Assembly: GCA_029378245.1 (NCBI GenBank)
Contig: JARKIF010000013.1
Location: forward strand, 1,488,001 to 1,552,000
Source: Roridomyces roridus
Taxonomy: Eukaryota > Basidiomycota > Agaricomycetes > Agaricales > Mycenaceae
Reading direction: 5' to 3'
DNA length: 64,000 nucleotides
A program made the position numbers and the translations under genes. The notes under the pieces were generated by a model, which saw only the letters and a program-made list of their open reading frames with translations, ran no database searches and had not been told where the DNA came from. Shown piece after piece: positions 1 through 11,497 of the stretch (its first letter is position 1; each line of letters begins with the position of its first letter).

Positions 1-1518
1 ACCTCGAAAGGATATTGGTGAGACGTCACGAAAGCGAAGGAGAGCTAACCATCGAAGCCCCAATCTGCCAACGCCCCATATAAAACGGGATGCACCGAGG
101 CAGGAATCTCGTCGAGCTCGTTATACGACCTGAAGCATGTTATTCAGACCGAAGAGGGAGTGAAGCATACGTACATCATAACACCCCTCGCCCCACCCAA
201 ATCAATCGCAGCTTTAAATGGTACAAGCATCTCTTGCAGCACTTCACGCAGGCCGCGGCCCATGAAAGGCGCGGCGTTGAGACCCGAGCGGGGGCTTCCA
301 TATGCAGCAAAGTGCTTCAACACAGGCACGACAGCATCTGGCTCCGCCCATGAGCCGTTCTTGCTCAGGCCAGAGGCGTATGCCACCCCCATCAGCGCCG
401 TATGCACAAAGTCCTCTCCCCAGGCCTCTACAATCTGTGTCAGTTGGGAGAATCACGGAAGCCCACTACACTTGCCTTGCGTTCTCCCCCACCTCGGTTC
501 CTTCCCTAAATCCAAAACCGGCGCCAAACACGCATGAATCCCAATAGCCCTCGCCTCCGACCCGATAGCCCTTCCCACCTCGTAGGCAAGCCCCGTATCG
601 AACGACGCCGACACCGCGAGACTTTGCGGGAACATGCTCTGCTTGAAAGAGCCGACGCCGTGCTCGCATTCGCCGTAGACGATGAATGGGATTTTGAGTC
701 GCGATTTGAGGGTGTTGAGCGCTTGGAGGGTGTTGTATTGGGAGCTGTTGGTTGGGTACCAGTCGTTGATGACGCCGACACCGGCGGTCGGCGCGATGCT
801 CATGGCGGTATCTGGCACGCGCGAGTGAGCGCGAGAAGATGGGCGATGGGGAGCAGATTTACCGTATCCTCCGTTGTCAGAATTTTCACCGATAAGATTG
901 TCTGACCATGTCAAATGAGCCAGAACGAATAGAGCAATGGGGTCTTACCAGCAAACATGAGATGCATTTGCAGAACTGTATGAAGAGTGAATGTGCTGTA
1001 TATCGTCCAACTAAACACTCACCCAACTCAGGGATCGTCATCTGGCTCACAAGATTATCGATGAACTGCTGTTTCTGTTGTGTTTCTGCAGTCACTTTCA
1101 ACGTGGCCGGTAGCGACTCTTGCGGTTGCTGTGCGTGTCAACGAACCATTCCGACTGAAAAAGCAAATGGAACACACCGAGAGAACACCCAGAATATCGT
1201 CCAAAAAACTGTCTTTCGTCTGCTTGAGTTGCGGTGCAGAAGGCCCTTGAGTGGAATTGGAAGTTGCCAGGTCATCATCAACCGAGACCTTGAAACGTCG
1301 GATCTGTGAGTGAGACCAACTTTTCGACAAACCAAACTGACCGAAAGCTGCTTCAGAAAGTCGTCCAGCATGGCTTCCACCGTGCCCCTGATTTCGTTGT
1401 CAGTTCGTGGTGTTTTTAGTCCCCGAGTTGACGGCAGGCCGGCGTTGGCATAGCATTGGACGCCGAACCAGACGACGCCGAGGAGAAGCAGGAGAGACCG
1501 AGTGGTGAGTCGAGTCAT
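1..1518 (-). CDS. Secreted GH3 family glycosidase (beta-glucosidase/xylosidase type), 5' part; runs off the window
   Basis: The gene reads leftward and is cut by the window edge, so only the N-terminal part is visible. The chosen start (ATG at 1518-1516) opens a signal peptide, MTRLTTRSLLLLLGVVWFG. Several short exons follow. One carries FIDNLVSQMTIPEL and, after an intron near 990-1040, LQMHLMFADNLIGE. Later exons carry IPFIVYGECEHGVG, CLAPVLDLGKEPRWGR and VVPVLKHFAAYG, then a segment ending ARGVMMY. This order and these motifs are those of the GH3 N-terminal TIM barrel, including the substrate-pocket Arg and the KHF motif. The catalytic nucleophile Asp would lie beyond the window. The family hydrolyses non-reducing beta-D-glucosyl or xylosyl residues outside the cell; which sugar is used cannot be read here. 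Confidence 0.82.
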
Positions 1519-1799
1519 AGAAGATAGCAGAGAGCAGGGGGAATGTGCCTTGAAATACGACATGGCCAGCGAAGCGCGTGCAGGCGGTCGTCCGAGTGTC
1601 ACTGTCAGATGATGGAAGTTTGGAATCAAGAGATTTGGTTGGTCGGCTAATTATGTCAAAACAAACCAAGTATCACCTGATGCGAGTTCATAAGGTGTCG
1701 AGGCTTCCAGGAAATCTGGAAGCAGGGGTGTCAGAAAAATTGTGAGGAAGACAAGTAAGTAGGGTCACATGGACACAAAAAGATCTGATGATTCCGAAA

Positions 1800-1876
1800 T
1801 TCCCGCTAGCCGATTTGAACGACTGACCTCGTCATATCCTACTAGTGACGCGCTCTACCAACTGAGCTAAGAGGGA
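1800..1876 (-). tRNA. tRNA, probably Thr (anticodon AGT), with a 4-nt insertion in the anticodon loop
   Basis: On the minus strand the sequence folds as a cloverleaf. The acceptor stem is TCCCTCT/AGCGGGA with one mismatch. The D arm is GCTC-AGTTGGTA-GAGC, the anticodon stem CGTCA/TGACG, and the T arm AGTCG-TTCAAAT-CGGCT. The anticodon loop is 11 nt (CTAGTAGGATA) instead of 7. If the four extra bases form a tiny intron after position 37, the loop becomes CTAGTAA with anticodon AGT. The acceptor mismatch and odd loop leave open a decaying tRNA. Confidence 0.6.
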
Positions 1877-2080
1877 TTGATGAAGGTTCACCCCTAGAGA
1901 CTATAGTGCTCGGTTTGATTCTCCTTGACTTTTGCCTTGGAATCAATGTGCCTCTATGCCATACTCCCAGACAGGCGAGATCACATTGGTTGCGCCGAGT
2001 GCAATTGAAGTAGCGGAGGGTTCGGGAATCTCAGTCAGCGGCTATTATGTTCATCAGCCCATAGGCGGGTATCCGTCGGT

Positions 2081-2310
2081 AATTGAACTTGTAACCGCCG
2101 CAGCAGTCAACATTGTGAGCGACGCGTAATCCAAGGCCGCGCGGGGAGCTCAGGCTGACTGCCAAATTCAGGATAGTCGATCAAGAAAATATATTGCTGA
2201 CGTGAAATTGAACTTGTAACCACCGCGGCAGTCAACCTTGAGAGCGACGCGTAGTCCAAAGCCGCGCACTTTCAATTCAGGATAGTCAACCAAGAAAATA
2301 CATATATATA
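2081..2310. repeat. Imperfect tandem duplication (about 125 bp unit) upstream of the HD-domain gene
   Basis: Two head-to-tail copies begin at 2081 and 2206, each opening with AATTGAACTTGTAACC. Both continue through GCAGTCAAC..TTG, GAGCGACGCGTA.TCCAA, GCCGCGC and finally GGATAGTC.A.CAAGAAAATA. The second copy is shorter by a small internal deletion and runs into the TATA-like CATATATATA at 2301-2310. The unit therefore covers the proximal promoter of the gene starting at 2342. Confidence 0.8.
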
Positions 2311-2341
2311 CCCACCCAATACTTCTCTGCCTCCCGAAAAC

Positions 2342-2921
2342 ATGGCCTTCCCAAAGACATTTGACGCGTTCATCCCCTGCAACCTCACACAGTTCCTCTC
2401 CCTCACGAAATTCAAACCGGACTATGTCTCCCTCGAAACTCTGCGCAGCATCCCGCTCGGCGCGGCATCCTCGACGTCCTTCTCGTACGCAGAGAAATTA
2501 ACACCGCCCGACGTATTCATCCATTGCACTCGGTGCTACTACTTTGCGCTCGCCTTTTTGTACAACGGGTTCCCTTCCAACACTCCGGGTGTTCCACAAA
2601 TCACCCTGGAGGAGCTCACCCAGCGGCTCTACCTTACGTGCATCTTGCACGACATTGGCCTCACCACCACCGAGGAGGGTAGCGAGCACCCTGCGAGCAA
2701 GATGTCGTTCGAGTTGCACGGGGGAATCATGGCATATGAGCACCTCCAAGCGTCGATGGATTCGGCGCGGCTGGGCGACATCGTGCAGAGCATCATGCTG
2801 CACACTTCGCAGTGGAACGAAGGCAACGTGTCTGCTGTCACACAGCTCATCACCCTCAGCGCCTTCCTCATTCTTGAAGATCGCGCCGCTCGAGGAATCT
2901 ATTGTGCCTGCGGACGAGTAG
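2342..2921 (+). pseudogene. Cyanamide hydratase-like HD-domain gene, internally deleted copy
   Basis: The reading frame opens MAFPKTFDAFIP and is collinear with the intact gene at 3390-4218 for about 175 residues, including the HD-type motifs CILHDIGLTT, SFELHGGIMAY and IMLHTSQWNEG. After LITLSA the homologous protein continues for about 70 more residues. Here nearly all of that is missing, and the conserved tail ESIVPADE followed by TAG appears in another frame (ending about 2921). Read straight through, the frame gives an unrelated tail and stops at 2938. The family hydrates cyanamide to urea using a metal-bound HD site. The catalytic half is present, but deletion of the C-terminal helices makes function doubtful. 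It faces the intact paralogue, so the pair is an inverted duplication. Confidence 0.75.
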
Positions 2922-2938
2922 TTGTTAAATCTGTTTGA

Positions 2939-3389
2939 TTGTATACGAGAGAGAGAAAAAAACTGTTGTCGGAAGTGTGCTAGGTTCGGTGGTATGATCC
3001 CGAGCCAGATCGAATTGGAAACAACGGATCGGTGTGTGCCGACAGGTCTTGAACCGTGAGTACTTAGCTGATCATGCCGATGGCCGGCGTCTTGATCATC
3101 AGATGATGCGATGAGTCATGCCTTCACTTGTCCTTTGCCTTTCACCAGCACGACGCATGGCCCACGACTGGACATCGCTCGTCTACGGCACCCGTCCCAA
3201 CACTATTGAGAAGCAGGGCATGCCTGCGGGCTCCTCCCTCGGTTGTTCTATCAGATTCCAAATGTCCGTTCCGAGTCTCCGACTGTGCGTGCCGATCTCG
3301 GAAATTTCTCTCACTCACTCACATATATGTAGTCAGAGTGGGGATTGCTTGTAGTATTCATGGACATTCCATGTAAGTTTATGTATTTC
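2939..3389. other. Spacer between the convergent HD-domain genes
   Basis: No gene, tRNA or repeat was recognised. Short open frames here have no coding look and overlap on different frames. Confidence 0.5.
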
Positions 3390-4218
3390 CTACTCATCTG
3401 CGGGCACGATCGGCTCGTCGCGGATCACTTTCACAAAGGCCTCCAACTATTTCTCGACGATCAGCAACTGACCGCGCAAAAAAGTCAAAGAAAGTACTCA
3501 CCCCTCCCGGAAAATGACCGATCAAACAATCAGGTGCCTCCTTCGCATTGCTCTCCAAAGCCTGCCTCGCATCGGCACCCAACTTTCCTCTCGGGTACTC
3601 CTTCTCGATCTCCCGGATCGTCTTGGGATGGATCATCGACCCGAGTACTCCAGGTCCGAATGCCTGCAATCCCAGCACGTCAAGCAGCGCGCTGAGGGAT
3701 ATGAGCTGCTTGGTGGATGAAACGGTTCCTTCGTTCCACTGGGAGGTGTGCAGCATGATGCTCTGGACTATATCGCCCAGCTGGTGCGCGTCGAGCTCGA
3801 GCTCGGGGGCTTTGAGGTGCTCATACGCCATGATGCCGCCGTGGAGCTCGAACGACATGGTATGTGCCGGGTGAGCGCGGCCTTCAGCTGTTGTCGTCCA
3901 TCCGAGGTCGTGGAGGATGCAGGTGTGGTATACGCGTCGGACCAGCTCGGTGAAGGTAATCTGGGGAACGCCCGCTGTCCCGGAGGGAAATCCGTTGGCG
4001 AGGATGGCGAGGGAGAAGTAGTAGCATCGGACGGAGTGGATGAAACCCTCGTGAGGGGTTATTTTCTTTGCGTATTCAAAGGACGCTGTGTGCGCGGGGT
4101 CGAGGGGCACGGCGTGCAAAGCCTCCAGTGAAATGTACTCCGGTTTGAATTTCGCGAGAGCGAGAAACTCCTGGAAGTTGCTGGGGAGGTACGCGTCGAA
4201 TGTCTGAGGGAAGGCCAT
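3390..4218 (-). CDS. Cyanamide hydratase-like HD-domain protein
   Basis: The start is the ATG at 4218-4216 (MAFPQTFDAYLP), preferred over an upstream in-frame ATG because the paralogue at 2342 begins at the same residue. Exon 1 is 3502-4218. A 55-bp intron (3447-3501, GTGAGT..TAG) leads to exon 2 (3390-3446), which ends in VKVIRDEPIVPADE. The product is about 257 residues. Metal-binding motifs of the HD superfamily are visible: a His in FIHSVRCYYFS, CILHDLGWTT, SFELHGG and MLHTSQW. In fungi this family converts cyanamide to urea, or acts on related nitriles and isocyanide-type compounds in the cytosol. The exact substrate is not evident. The gene converges on its broken copy and lies divergent from the RAD1 gene, with about 200 bp between starts. 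Confidence 0.83.
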
Positions 4219-4420
4219 TGATGCTCGACTTTGGTTTTCGATGCAAGTTTTTATACCAAAATTCCTCGACCTCATTTAGAATCAGGCCTGGTATCCCCGG
4301 CAGTTGCTTACTGATGATGACAGATGACCGGGTGACTGAGCAGGCCGACGCGTTGTTTACATATGCTTGGTTGCCCACGCCACCGATTTGACTCACCTTC
4401 CTCTGTCATGAATACATGAG

Positions 4421-7400
4421 ATGTCGACACTTCTGCCCTTCCACAAGCTCATTCTAGAGCGAATACACGACCCCACCACCAATGACCTCCTCGTCTTCGC
4501 TCGTGGTCTCGGTCTTCGTCGGATAATCTGCACCCTGCTCAAGGTCTACGCCACTGAAGGGAGCACCGTGCTTCTCGTCAATGCCACGCCGGAGGAAGAG
4601 TCGGAGATCGGAGAGGAACTGGGCATAATGGGGTGCAGGAATCCGGGGCTCAGGGTCATCGGCTATGAGACCCAGAGCAAGGATAGGTCAGTCTTGTCCG
4701 GGCTTCTTCCATGCTGCTTTTCGAATGCTCCCAAGGCAGAATCTCTACAAAACCGGCGGAATCTTCTCCGTCACCTCCCGTATCCTCGTAGTCGACATGC
4801 TCCAAGGAGACATACCGATCTCGCGCATCACTGGTATGCTTGTCCTCCACGCCGAACTGTATGACGACCCATTTATCCCGTGCTCCCGTTGACGCCCTCT
4901 TCGCAGAGTGACACCACTTGCCACCGAAGCCTTCATTGTGCGACTCTACCGAGAGAAAAACAAGACGGGTTTCCTCAAAGCCTTCACTGACCAACCCGAA
5001 CACATTACGAACGGCATGCAACCGCTCAAGAATATCATGAAAGAGCTCCAGATTCGCACCGTCCACATATACCCACGGTGAGTCTGCCGGCCGCGGAGTC
5101 CTTTACTTTCTGAATCCAAAACAACCCAGATTCCAGGACGATATCAAGAAAACGCTCGAGCGGCGCCGAGCGGATGTCATTGAACTGTCGCAAAACCTCT
5201 CAGAATCCATGTCCGACATCCACCACGCCATACTCCAGTGCATGACAAACACTCTCGGGGAACTGAAGCGTTCCAACTCGACGGTATGTACCTGTGTCCT
5301 CTTCTCTTGACAATTATTCATCGAAATCCAGCTCGACCTCGATGATTTCAATGTAGAAAACGCCTACTTCCGTTCATTCGATGTCATCGTCCGGCGACAG
5401 CTCGATGCTGTCTGGCATAAAACCGGTCCCAAGACGAAGCAACTGGTTACTGACCTCGGGATCCTACGTCGGCTGCTCTCCTACCTCCTCACCTACGACC
5501 CTCTCCAATTCCAAGCCTACCTCGAAACACTGCTTGCGACGAGCACGGTGACCGTCATGGGCGTCAAGCAGAACCGCTCCCCGTGGATGATCAGCGAAGC
5601 GGCGCACATCATCTTTGAGGTTGCCAAAAGGCGGTGTTACACCGTCAGTTCGACCGCCAAGCTCTCTGGCAACGGTCTTCCCCAGCAGTCGGCCGCAGAC
5701 GACAACGATGACGAGTGGGACGTCGTGGATGAAATCGCCGGAACCTCTGGTGAGAAGAGGCCCAAGTGGCTGCCGGAGGGCCTCGAGCCTGTTTTGGAGG
5801 AGTTGCCGAAATGGAGTCTTCTGGCGGAGATCCTACTCGAGGCGGACGAGGAGATTTTGAGGATGGAGTCGCAGAGGCGAGTTCCTGGTGTTGCGCCTCC
5901 GCCGGGAAGCAACACGATCCTCGTCATGGCGTCTTCCACGCGGACGTGCACGCTTATATCCGAGTTCCTGTCTTCTAAAGATGACACCCAGCCAAAAGGC
6001 GCGCAGGGGCGCACGATGCTTCTCCGTAAGCTTAGGTTGTATCTCTGGTGGAAGCGCAAGCTCGCGGAGCGGAAGCAGGATGGGAGGCCTGGGTTTGGGA
6101 TGCCGAATAGTGCGGGGAGGGCAGGGCCAAATCAGGGGTACGAGAAGATGTATGGCGGTGGGGAGGGGATTAGTGAGGCGTTGCAGAGGAAGGATCGGGA
6201 GAGGGAGGAGAAGAGGGCGTCGAGGCGGAGGGTCAGGGGTGGGGCGCCCGGCGCGTCTGGATCTGGATCGGGGGCTACAGTACGGCCCGTGCCTCCTCCG
6301 GTGAAGGCTGTCAGTGCGATTGGGACTATTCGTGAGGAGGCGAATAACATTGCTGATTTGTGAGTATTCCTATTGAAAATAACTTTGGTTAACCGTTTTT
6401 TCAGCTGGGCGGCGCAAAGCGTCGAGGATATCGACGCGCAGGCTGCCATGGCGCTCGACCTGACTGAAGCCTCGCTACTCACATTCGATGATGCCGAGTT
6501 TGACACCAACTACGGGCTCCTGGAACCACAGTTGACGGTGCTTGTCCGCCCGTACTCGGATGATACGGACGATAGGATGTTGGCGGAGATACAACCGCGG
6601 TTTATCGTCATGTATGAGCCGAATATGGACTTTATTAGGAGGATTGAGGTGCGTTTCCGACTTGCTCAACACACAACAACTGACAGGACGCCACGAAAGG
6701 TGTACCGAAGCTCGAATCCCGGGCTGAACGTTCGTGTGTACCATATGGTCTACGGCAACTCGTGCGAGGAGCACAAGTACCTTGCTGGGATTCGCAAGGA
6801 GAAGGACGCCTTTCAGAGGTTGATCAAGGAGCGGGGGGTTAGACTTCTTTTCCTCTTTCTTCCTTCGAGTCCGACGTGCTGAACTCGTACATAGACCATG
6901 CTTCTGCCTATATTCGAAGACCGCGGTGACGGGCGAGGGGATGCGCTTATCAAGACGATCAGTACGCGGATTGCTGGGGGCAGGAAGGAGCTCAGTAAAA
7001 CGGTGTCTCAGGTTCGTGTGCATTATCAGGCTCAGGCTGTTTCTAATAATTAATTGAGTCGCTAGGTCATCGTCGATATGCGAGAATTTCGTTCGACGCT
7101 GCCCTCGCTGTTGCATGCCACGGATATGCTCGTCATCCCCGCAACGCTGACGGTTGGGGATTATATCTTGACGCCGGATATTTGTGTGGAACGCAAGAGT
7201 CTGCCCGATTTGGTGTCGAGTTTCAATTCTGGACGATTGTGAGTTCTTTGCCTCTCGTTTGGCTGGACGTGAATTGGTCTCCAGGTTTACCCAATGCGAG
7301 CTGATGTCGGTGCATTATAAACATCCCATACTCCTCATCGAGTTTGAGGAAGACAAGGCGTTTTCGCTCGAGGTGAGTCTCCCCTCGTCCTTTGAATCAC

Positions 7401-7888
7401 GTTTAATACGATATCAGGTCGTCTCGGACTTGAAGTCATACGCCAAACCGACAAACAAATACCCTCCCAAAAAGGGTGGCGTGTCTGAACAACAACAAGC
7501 GGGACCTTCAGTCCAATCCAAACTCGTCCTCCTCATGCTCTCCTTCCCCCGCCTGCGCATCATCTGGGCCTCCTCGCCGTACGCCACCGCGGAGATCTTT
7601 GCGGATTTGAAAGCCAACATGCCGGAACCTGATCCGCGGACGGCTATCGCTGTCGGGGCGGAGGAGGATCCCGACGTGGGTGCCGGGGTGAATGCGGCTG
7701 CGGAGGAGCTGTTGAGGTGTTTGCCTGGGATTACGGCCAAGAATGTCAAGTATGTGGCGAGTAAGGTGAGGAATGTGAGGGAGCTTTGTGAGATGGATTT
7801 GGTTGGGGTGCAGGGGATACTGGGGATTGAGCCTGGGCGGAAGTGTTGGGAGTTTATACATCAGGGGGAGGGCAAGGGGACTCGGTGA
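4421..7888 (+). CDS. RAD1: XPF/Rad1-type structure-specific DNA endonuclease
   Basis: This is the catalytic subunit of the XPF-ERCC1 (Rad1-Rad10) nuclease, which cuts the 5' side of bubbles in nucleotide excision repair and removes interstrand crosslinks and 3' flaps. Eleven exons can be joined in frame: 4421-4686, 4736-4858, 4907-5077, 5130-5283, 5332-6359, 6405-6648, 6700-6837, 6895-7011, 7066-7238, 7285-7372 and 7418-7888. The N-terminal half is the degenerate SF2 helicase-like part ([31 protein letters not shown]). The nuclease domain shows [28 protein letters not shown] and the ERKxxxD catalytic motif [10 protein letters not shown]-terminal tandem helix-hairpin-helix region follows ([15 protein letters not shown]). 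A low-complexity basic/Gly linker (about 6070-6290) splits the helicase-like part. It looks intact and is a single-copy housekeeping gene. Confidence 0.93.
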
Positions 7889-7965
7889 TATGGTTTGGAT
7901 TATAGCGGTGTGAGGTACAATAGCTACAGTTTATGCTAGTTGGGATACATGTACAGATACAGTTT

Positions 7966-9479
7966 CTACTCTTGATCGCTTTCTTGCCGGGCCCAGCGGA
8001 CGGTGCTCTGCTGAGCCCCAGTTGGTGCGGTCATGATACCGACCTCGGCTTCTTTGTGAAGGTTGAGTATCAGCCGGGAGGTCATCGTGACTGACAGGCT
8101 GGAAAGTTATCGTCAGGAGCGATGATATCATCTGGGCAGTACATACAAGTTTGCCAGTGTCGTCAATGAGCCGGGGCTGACCCACTGTGATAGTATGAAC
8201 AAAAGGGAAAGAGAGGAAGAAGGAATGGACCGAACCCCTCCGGACGTGGCCTGCAGACAGCAAGTGAGTGGGTAAGAAGTCTTGAGGCAAATCACGCACA
8301 TAGTAGGTCAAGATATTCGCGAGATTCGTGAGCGCCATGACACTAGAATTGACCTTGAACACGAGAAGGAGGTTCCTTGGTTGGTTACATACCCGAAATA
8401 TACAGCACCTAAGGAGGTTTACGGTCAATCATTCAAGTTTGAGACGCAAATCGGACGCACCATCTCGTATAATGACTATGTGCAGCTTGGCGCCTGAATC
8501 CATCCATCTACGACCGGTGTACGCGTTGTAGATGAGCAGACAAAAGAGAAATGTGTCGAACGCGAATAAGGCTTCCCAGGGAGCTGCTAGATCTACGAGG
8601 CAGGTCAGCTTTTGAATTCAGGGACGACATGAAATGAGACGCACGGTGGGCGCTGGATTGCACTTGAGAGGTTGGAGAGGAAGGTAATGAGCGGGGACGC
8701 ACGTGGAAGAGATTAATCCAAAGTGGCATCCTCCCACTGAGGAACGGGCTCCGTGTTGTCCAGTGAGGGACCACTGGGGGATTGTCAGTACTTTCGGGGA
8801 GATAGAATAGGGACTTGCGATTGTTAGTCCGGTTCCGCACGCCGCTATGGCAATCATGCAGCACAATATTCGGTTATCTCGACCGAAGAGGGCGTATACT
8901 CTGATCAGCATGACGACTATCGCGCGATCGTCAGGATGAATAGAATAGGCATGGAGTTGGTATTACGAACGACAGGTGATGGTTTGCGAGCAAACCAGGG
9001 CTAGCTCGCGAAACAGGCTGTAGTTCTCGCATGTCTTGGTGGAGAGTCTCGTGAGGAAGGGTAGCGGCGCTATTGCGAATCCGGTGGCGAATGCAAAATA
9101 TCTGTTGACTAAAAACTATTGTGAGGACATCGTAGTTCGGGTGGGAGAGCAACAGACTGAAAAACCAGTATGACCTCATGGAGCGTGTGCGTTTCCAGAG
9201 TAGGGCGATCTCGCGGTCTGAATCCTCCTGTGAGACTGAGGGCATCTCGGAGAGAGGATCGTACCCAGAGTCAAGAGATGATCCCAGTACAAGAGGGCTG
9301 TGGAGGGTAAGCTTCCGAATGGATCTGAAGGAGATATAGCCAACGCACTTGTCCCCGCGAGATGCCAGCAACCGAGAAAAAAGCTGAGGAAACGGAATCA
9401 GAGTGAGCTTGGCTGGATATCTCAATCCGTACGCCTCGCGACTGGATGCACTTGGGACGGCGTCCGAGTCTGTCGACAT
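7966..9479 (-). CDS. DUF6533-type seven-helix membrane protein
   Basis: Segments in several frames, separated by short introns, line up on the minus strand in the order seen in the large Agaricomycete DUF6533 family. They are AGTTLLYWDHLLTLG near 9280-9380, EIALLWKRTRS, AFATGFAIAPLPFL, VLMLIRVYALFGRDNRI, WEALFAFDTFLFCLL, HIVIIRDGASDL, and the terminal stretch RLILNLHKEAEVGIM ending at TAG 7968-7966. Each segment before the tail is hydrophobic and matches one or two membrane helices. Conserved landmarks of the family are D-LLTL, the RxYALFGR loop and the SRLILNLHKEA tail. Function is unknown across the family. The start is uncertain; the ATG at 9479 is the best candidate. Confidence 0.68.
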
Positions 9480-10233
9480 ATGATGCCACGAGAGGAAAAG
9501 GGAGAGCGGAGAAGGAAGGAGCGACTGTCGATGAGGAAGGTGGACAGGCAGCGGATCGCCATGCTTCGGAGGTGACAGACAATCAGAAATGTGTGCCCGG
9601 CAACGGGTTCGCGACGCGCGTAAGACGGTAGGCGATTGCTTCGTTCGGCCGCCGTGTCATAGGGGTTACAACCCCAGGGAGGGAGCGCAGACCCTCGCAG
9701 ACTTGACGATTCGACAATGGGAGCGCTGTCTGCACGCGACTGACTCAGATTCGGAAGGGGTACGGTGAAAATTGAAATTGCCGCCGGAGGCGCAGGCCGC
9801 AGGCGCAGTGATCGGCGCCAAAATACCCCCGTGACGGCGGCAGTGTGACATCCACTAGCGCCGATCGCAACTCTGAGCTTCGCAGCTTGAACTCCACACC
9901 CGGGGCCAGCGCTCTTCTCCTGGACGCCCATAGTTGATGTCTCGCACGAGTCGCATGGTGGGCTGGCCTCTTGATATACCCGCCGCCCTATGTAGGTCAA
10001 GACTCAAATCACGCCTGAGGTGCATCTACGTCGTCCACCAGGCTCTTTCCTCCTGACGATAGCGCACACCAGACCCTCAAGGTGGGTGGGCGGCTTCTCT
10101 TGTTGGCAGGCTGAGAGCTTTCACGCTGAGATCGTGAGTTTAGGGCTTCTCCTAATTGAACCCAGATCGGGAAGGATTGTGCGGGGCCTTATAAAAGCAG
10201 GGGCTCATTCATCTTCAGGGGTACTTAGTTACG
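9480..10233. other. Intergenic region between divergent genes
   Basis: This lies between the DUF6533-type gene and the DUF7330-like gene and would contain both promoters. A TATA-like CTTATAAAAGC lies at about 10190-10200, some 40 bp before the downstream start. No other feature was recognised. Confidence 0.5.
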
Positions 10234-11254
10234 ATGCCCAACAACAAGCAAGACCAGAAAACCCTCCTCCCAACGACCGTCGAGGTACGATGGTGATTCA
10301 TCCACACGGTTTCGGGACTCAGCCTTATTCGTAGATTTTGCCGACGGGTCTGCCTCCTTACACCGAAACCGCCGAATTTGGCCCCAGTTCCGCTACTGCT
10401 ATGGAGGACTGGCACCCCAACGCGCCACAGAACAACATCCTCATCGCACGGACCTTTGGTTCGGTAAAGAGCCGGTTCACCGTCGACCCAAACATCCACC
10501 CCCCGAGGTCGCTGCTCCGGGCCGTCTCGGCCTGGGAAAAGGAAGATGGCAACTTCAAGACCGGCGACGCCGTCGAGCTGGATGTTGGATGGGGCCGGAT
10601 CGACGCGGAGGTGTGCGTGTTGCCCGTCTCGGAGGGCGCGGTGTGTGAGCAGAATGGATATCCATGCTGTCCGAAGAAGAGGGGTGATCATCCTCCACCC
10701 TGTACCATAATGAGTCGGCTGTCTGTGCGCACGTTCATAGGGGATGTGACGCTCAAGGTTGATGTCGTGGGTACTTTGCCCTTATTGCCATCCGTTCACT
10801 CATTCGTATCATATAATACTAGGGCAAGCTCAGTCCATGCACCCCACGGCTGAATATCTATGTAATGACGGTGTGGGGGCAGGTCGCACTGTTTCTCCCG
10901 CGATCGTTCCACGGCCCGCTGGTAACCTCCTGCTCTGGCACCCCGCGCCTCTCCTCGACACTGGCACGCATGTCCACGCCCATCAAGGAGGTTGGCAGAG
11001 AAAAACGCTGGTTTGTCGGCGACGTGAGCGCATGGCGCGCAGGGTGTGAGCACGGCGACAATGTGACTGTGGGCTCGAGCTTTGGAAAGGTGTGGGTTGG
11101 CTATGAGGGCGAGGAGGAAGAGGCGAGAAGGGCGTTGCGTTGGGGCCCGGTGCAGTGGCTTGCCCATATAGTGCCCGCGGTCCTGACTCTCTGGTTTCTG
11201 CGTATCGTGCTTGCAATTCTTCTCTGGTTTATGCGCCTTGTACGCATCATTTGA
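10234..11254 (+). CDS. DUF7330-like protein with C-terminal membrane segment
   Basis: Three exons join in frame: 10234-10284, 10335-10766 and 10823-11254 (introns of 50 and 56 bp), giving about 304 residues. The start MPNNKQDQKTLLP is chosen because it splices in phase to ILPTGLPPYTE and follows a TATA-like element by about 40 bp. The middle repeats a beta-strand pattern (FGSVKSRFTVDP, VELDVGWGRIDAEVCV, FIGDVTLKVDV, FLPRSFHGPL, GDNVTVGSSFGKVWV), as in the Agaricomycete DUF7330 family, where short adhesin-like strand repeats alternate. The C-terminus (VPAVLTLWFLRIVLAILLWF) is strongly hydrophobic and suggests a tail anchor. No enzyme motif is visible. The family assignment is from memory of the pattern and is moderate. 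Confidence 0.65.
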
Positions 11255-11497
11255 AGCTCTGTCTTGTTCGCATACGGAATGTAATCACCAAGTTTTTGGT
11301 GTCGCTGGCAAAGTTCGACACCAATGCAGCTTGATTAAATTTCAACGCAATGGAAGGAGCTTCGACCCAATGTACTGATATTTTTCTCTGCTTCAACTCA
11401 CGGATCGAGACTGGTGTACCTTATCTTATCAAGTTGTGCAACTTGTGACTGTGACTTGATCGCTTCTTGACTTCATTCCACGACCATCCGAGCACCG

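Noticed and set aside
9422..10000. Long minus-strand frame upstream of the DUF6533-type gene as an N-terminal extension
   Set aside because: No homology to the family N-terminus, which is found downstream at about 9280-9380; the frame looks like chance.
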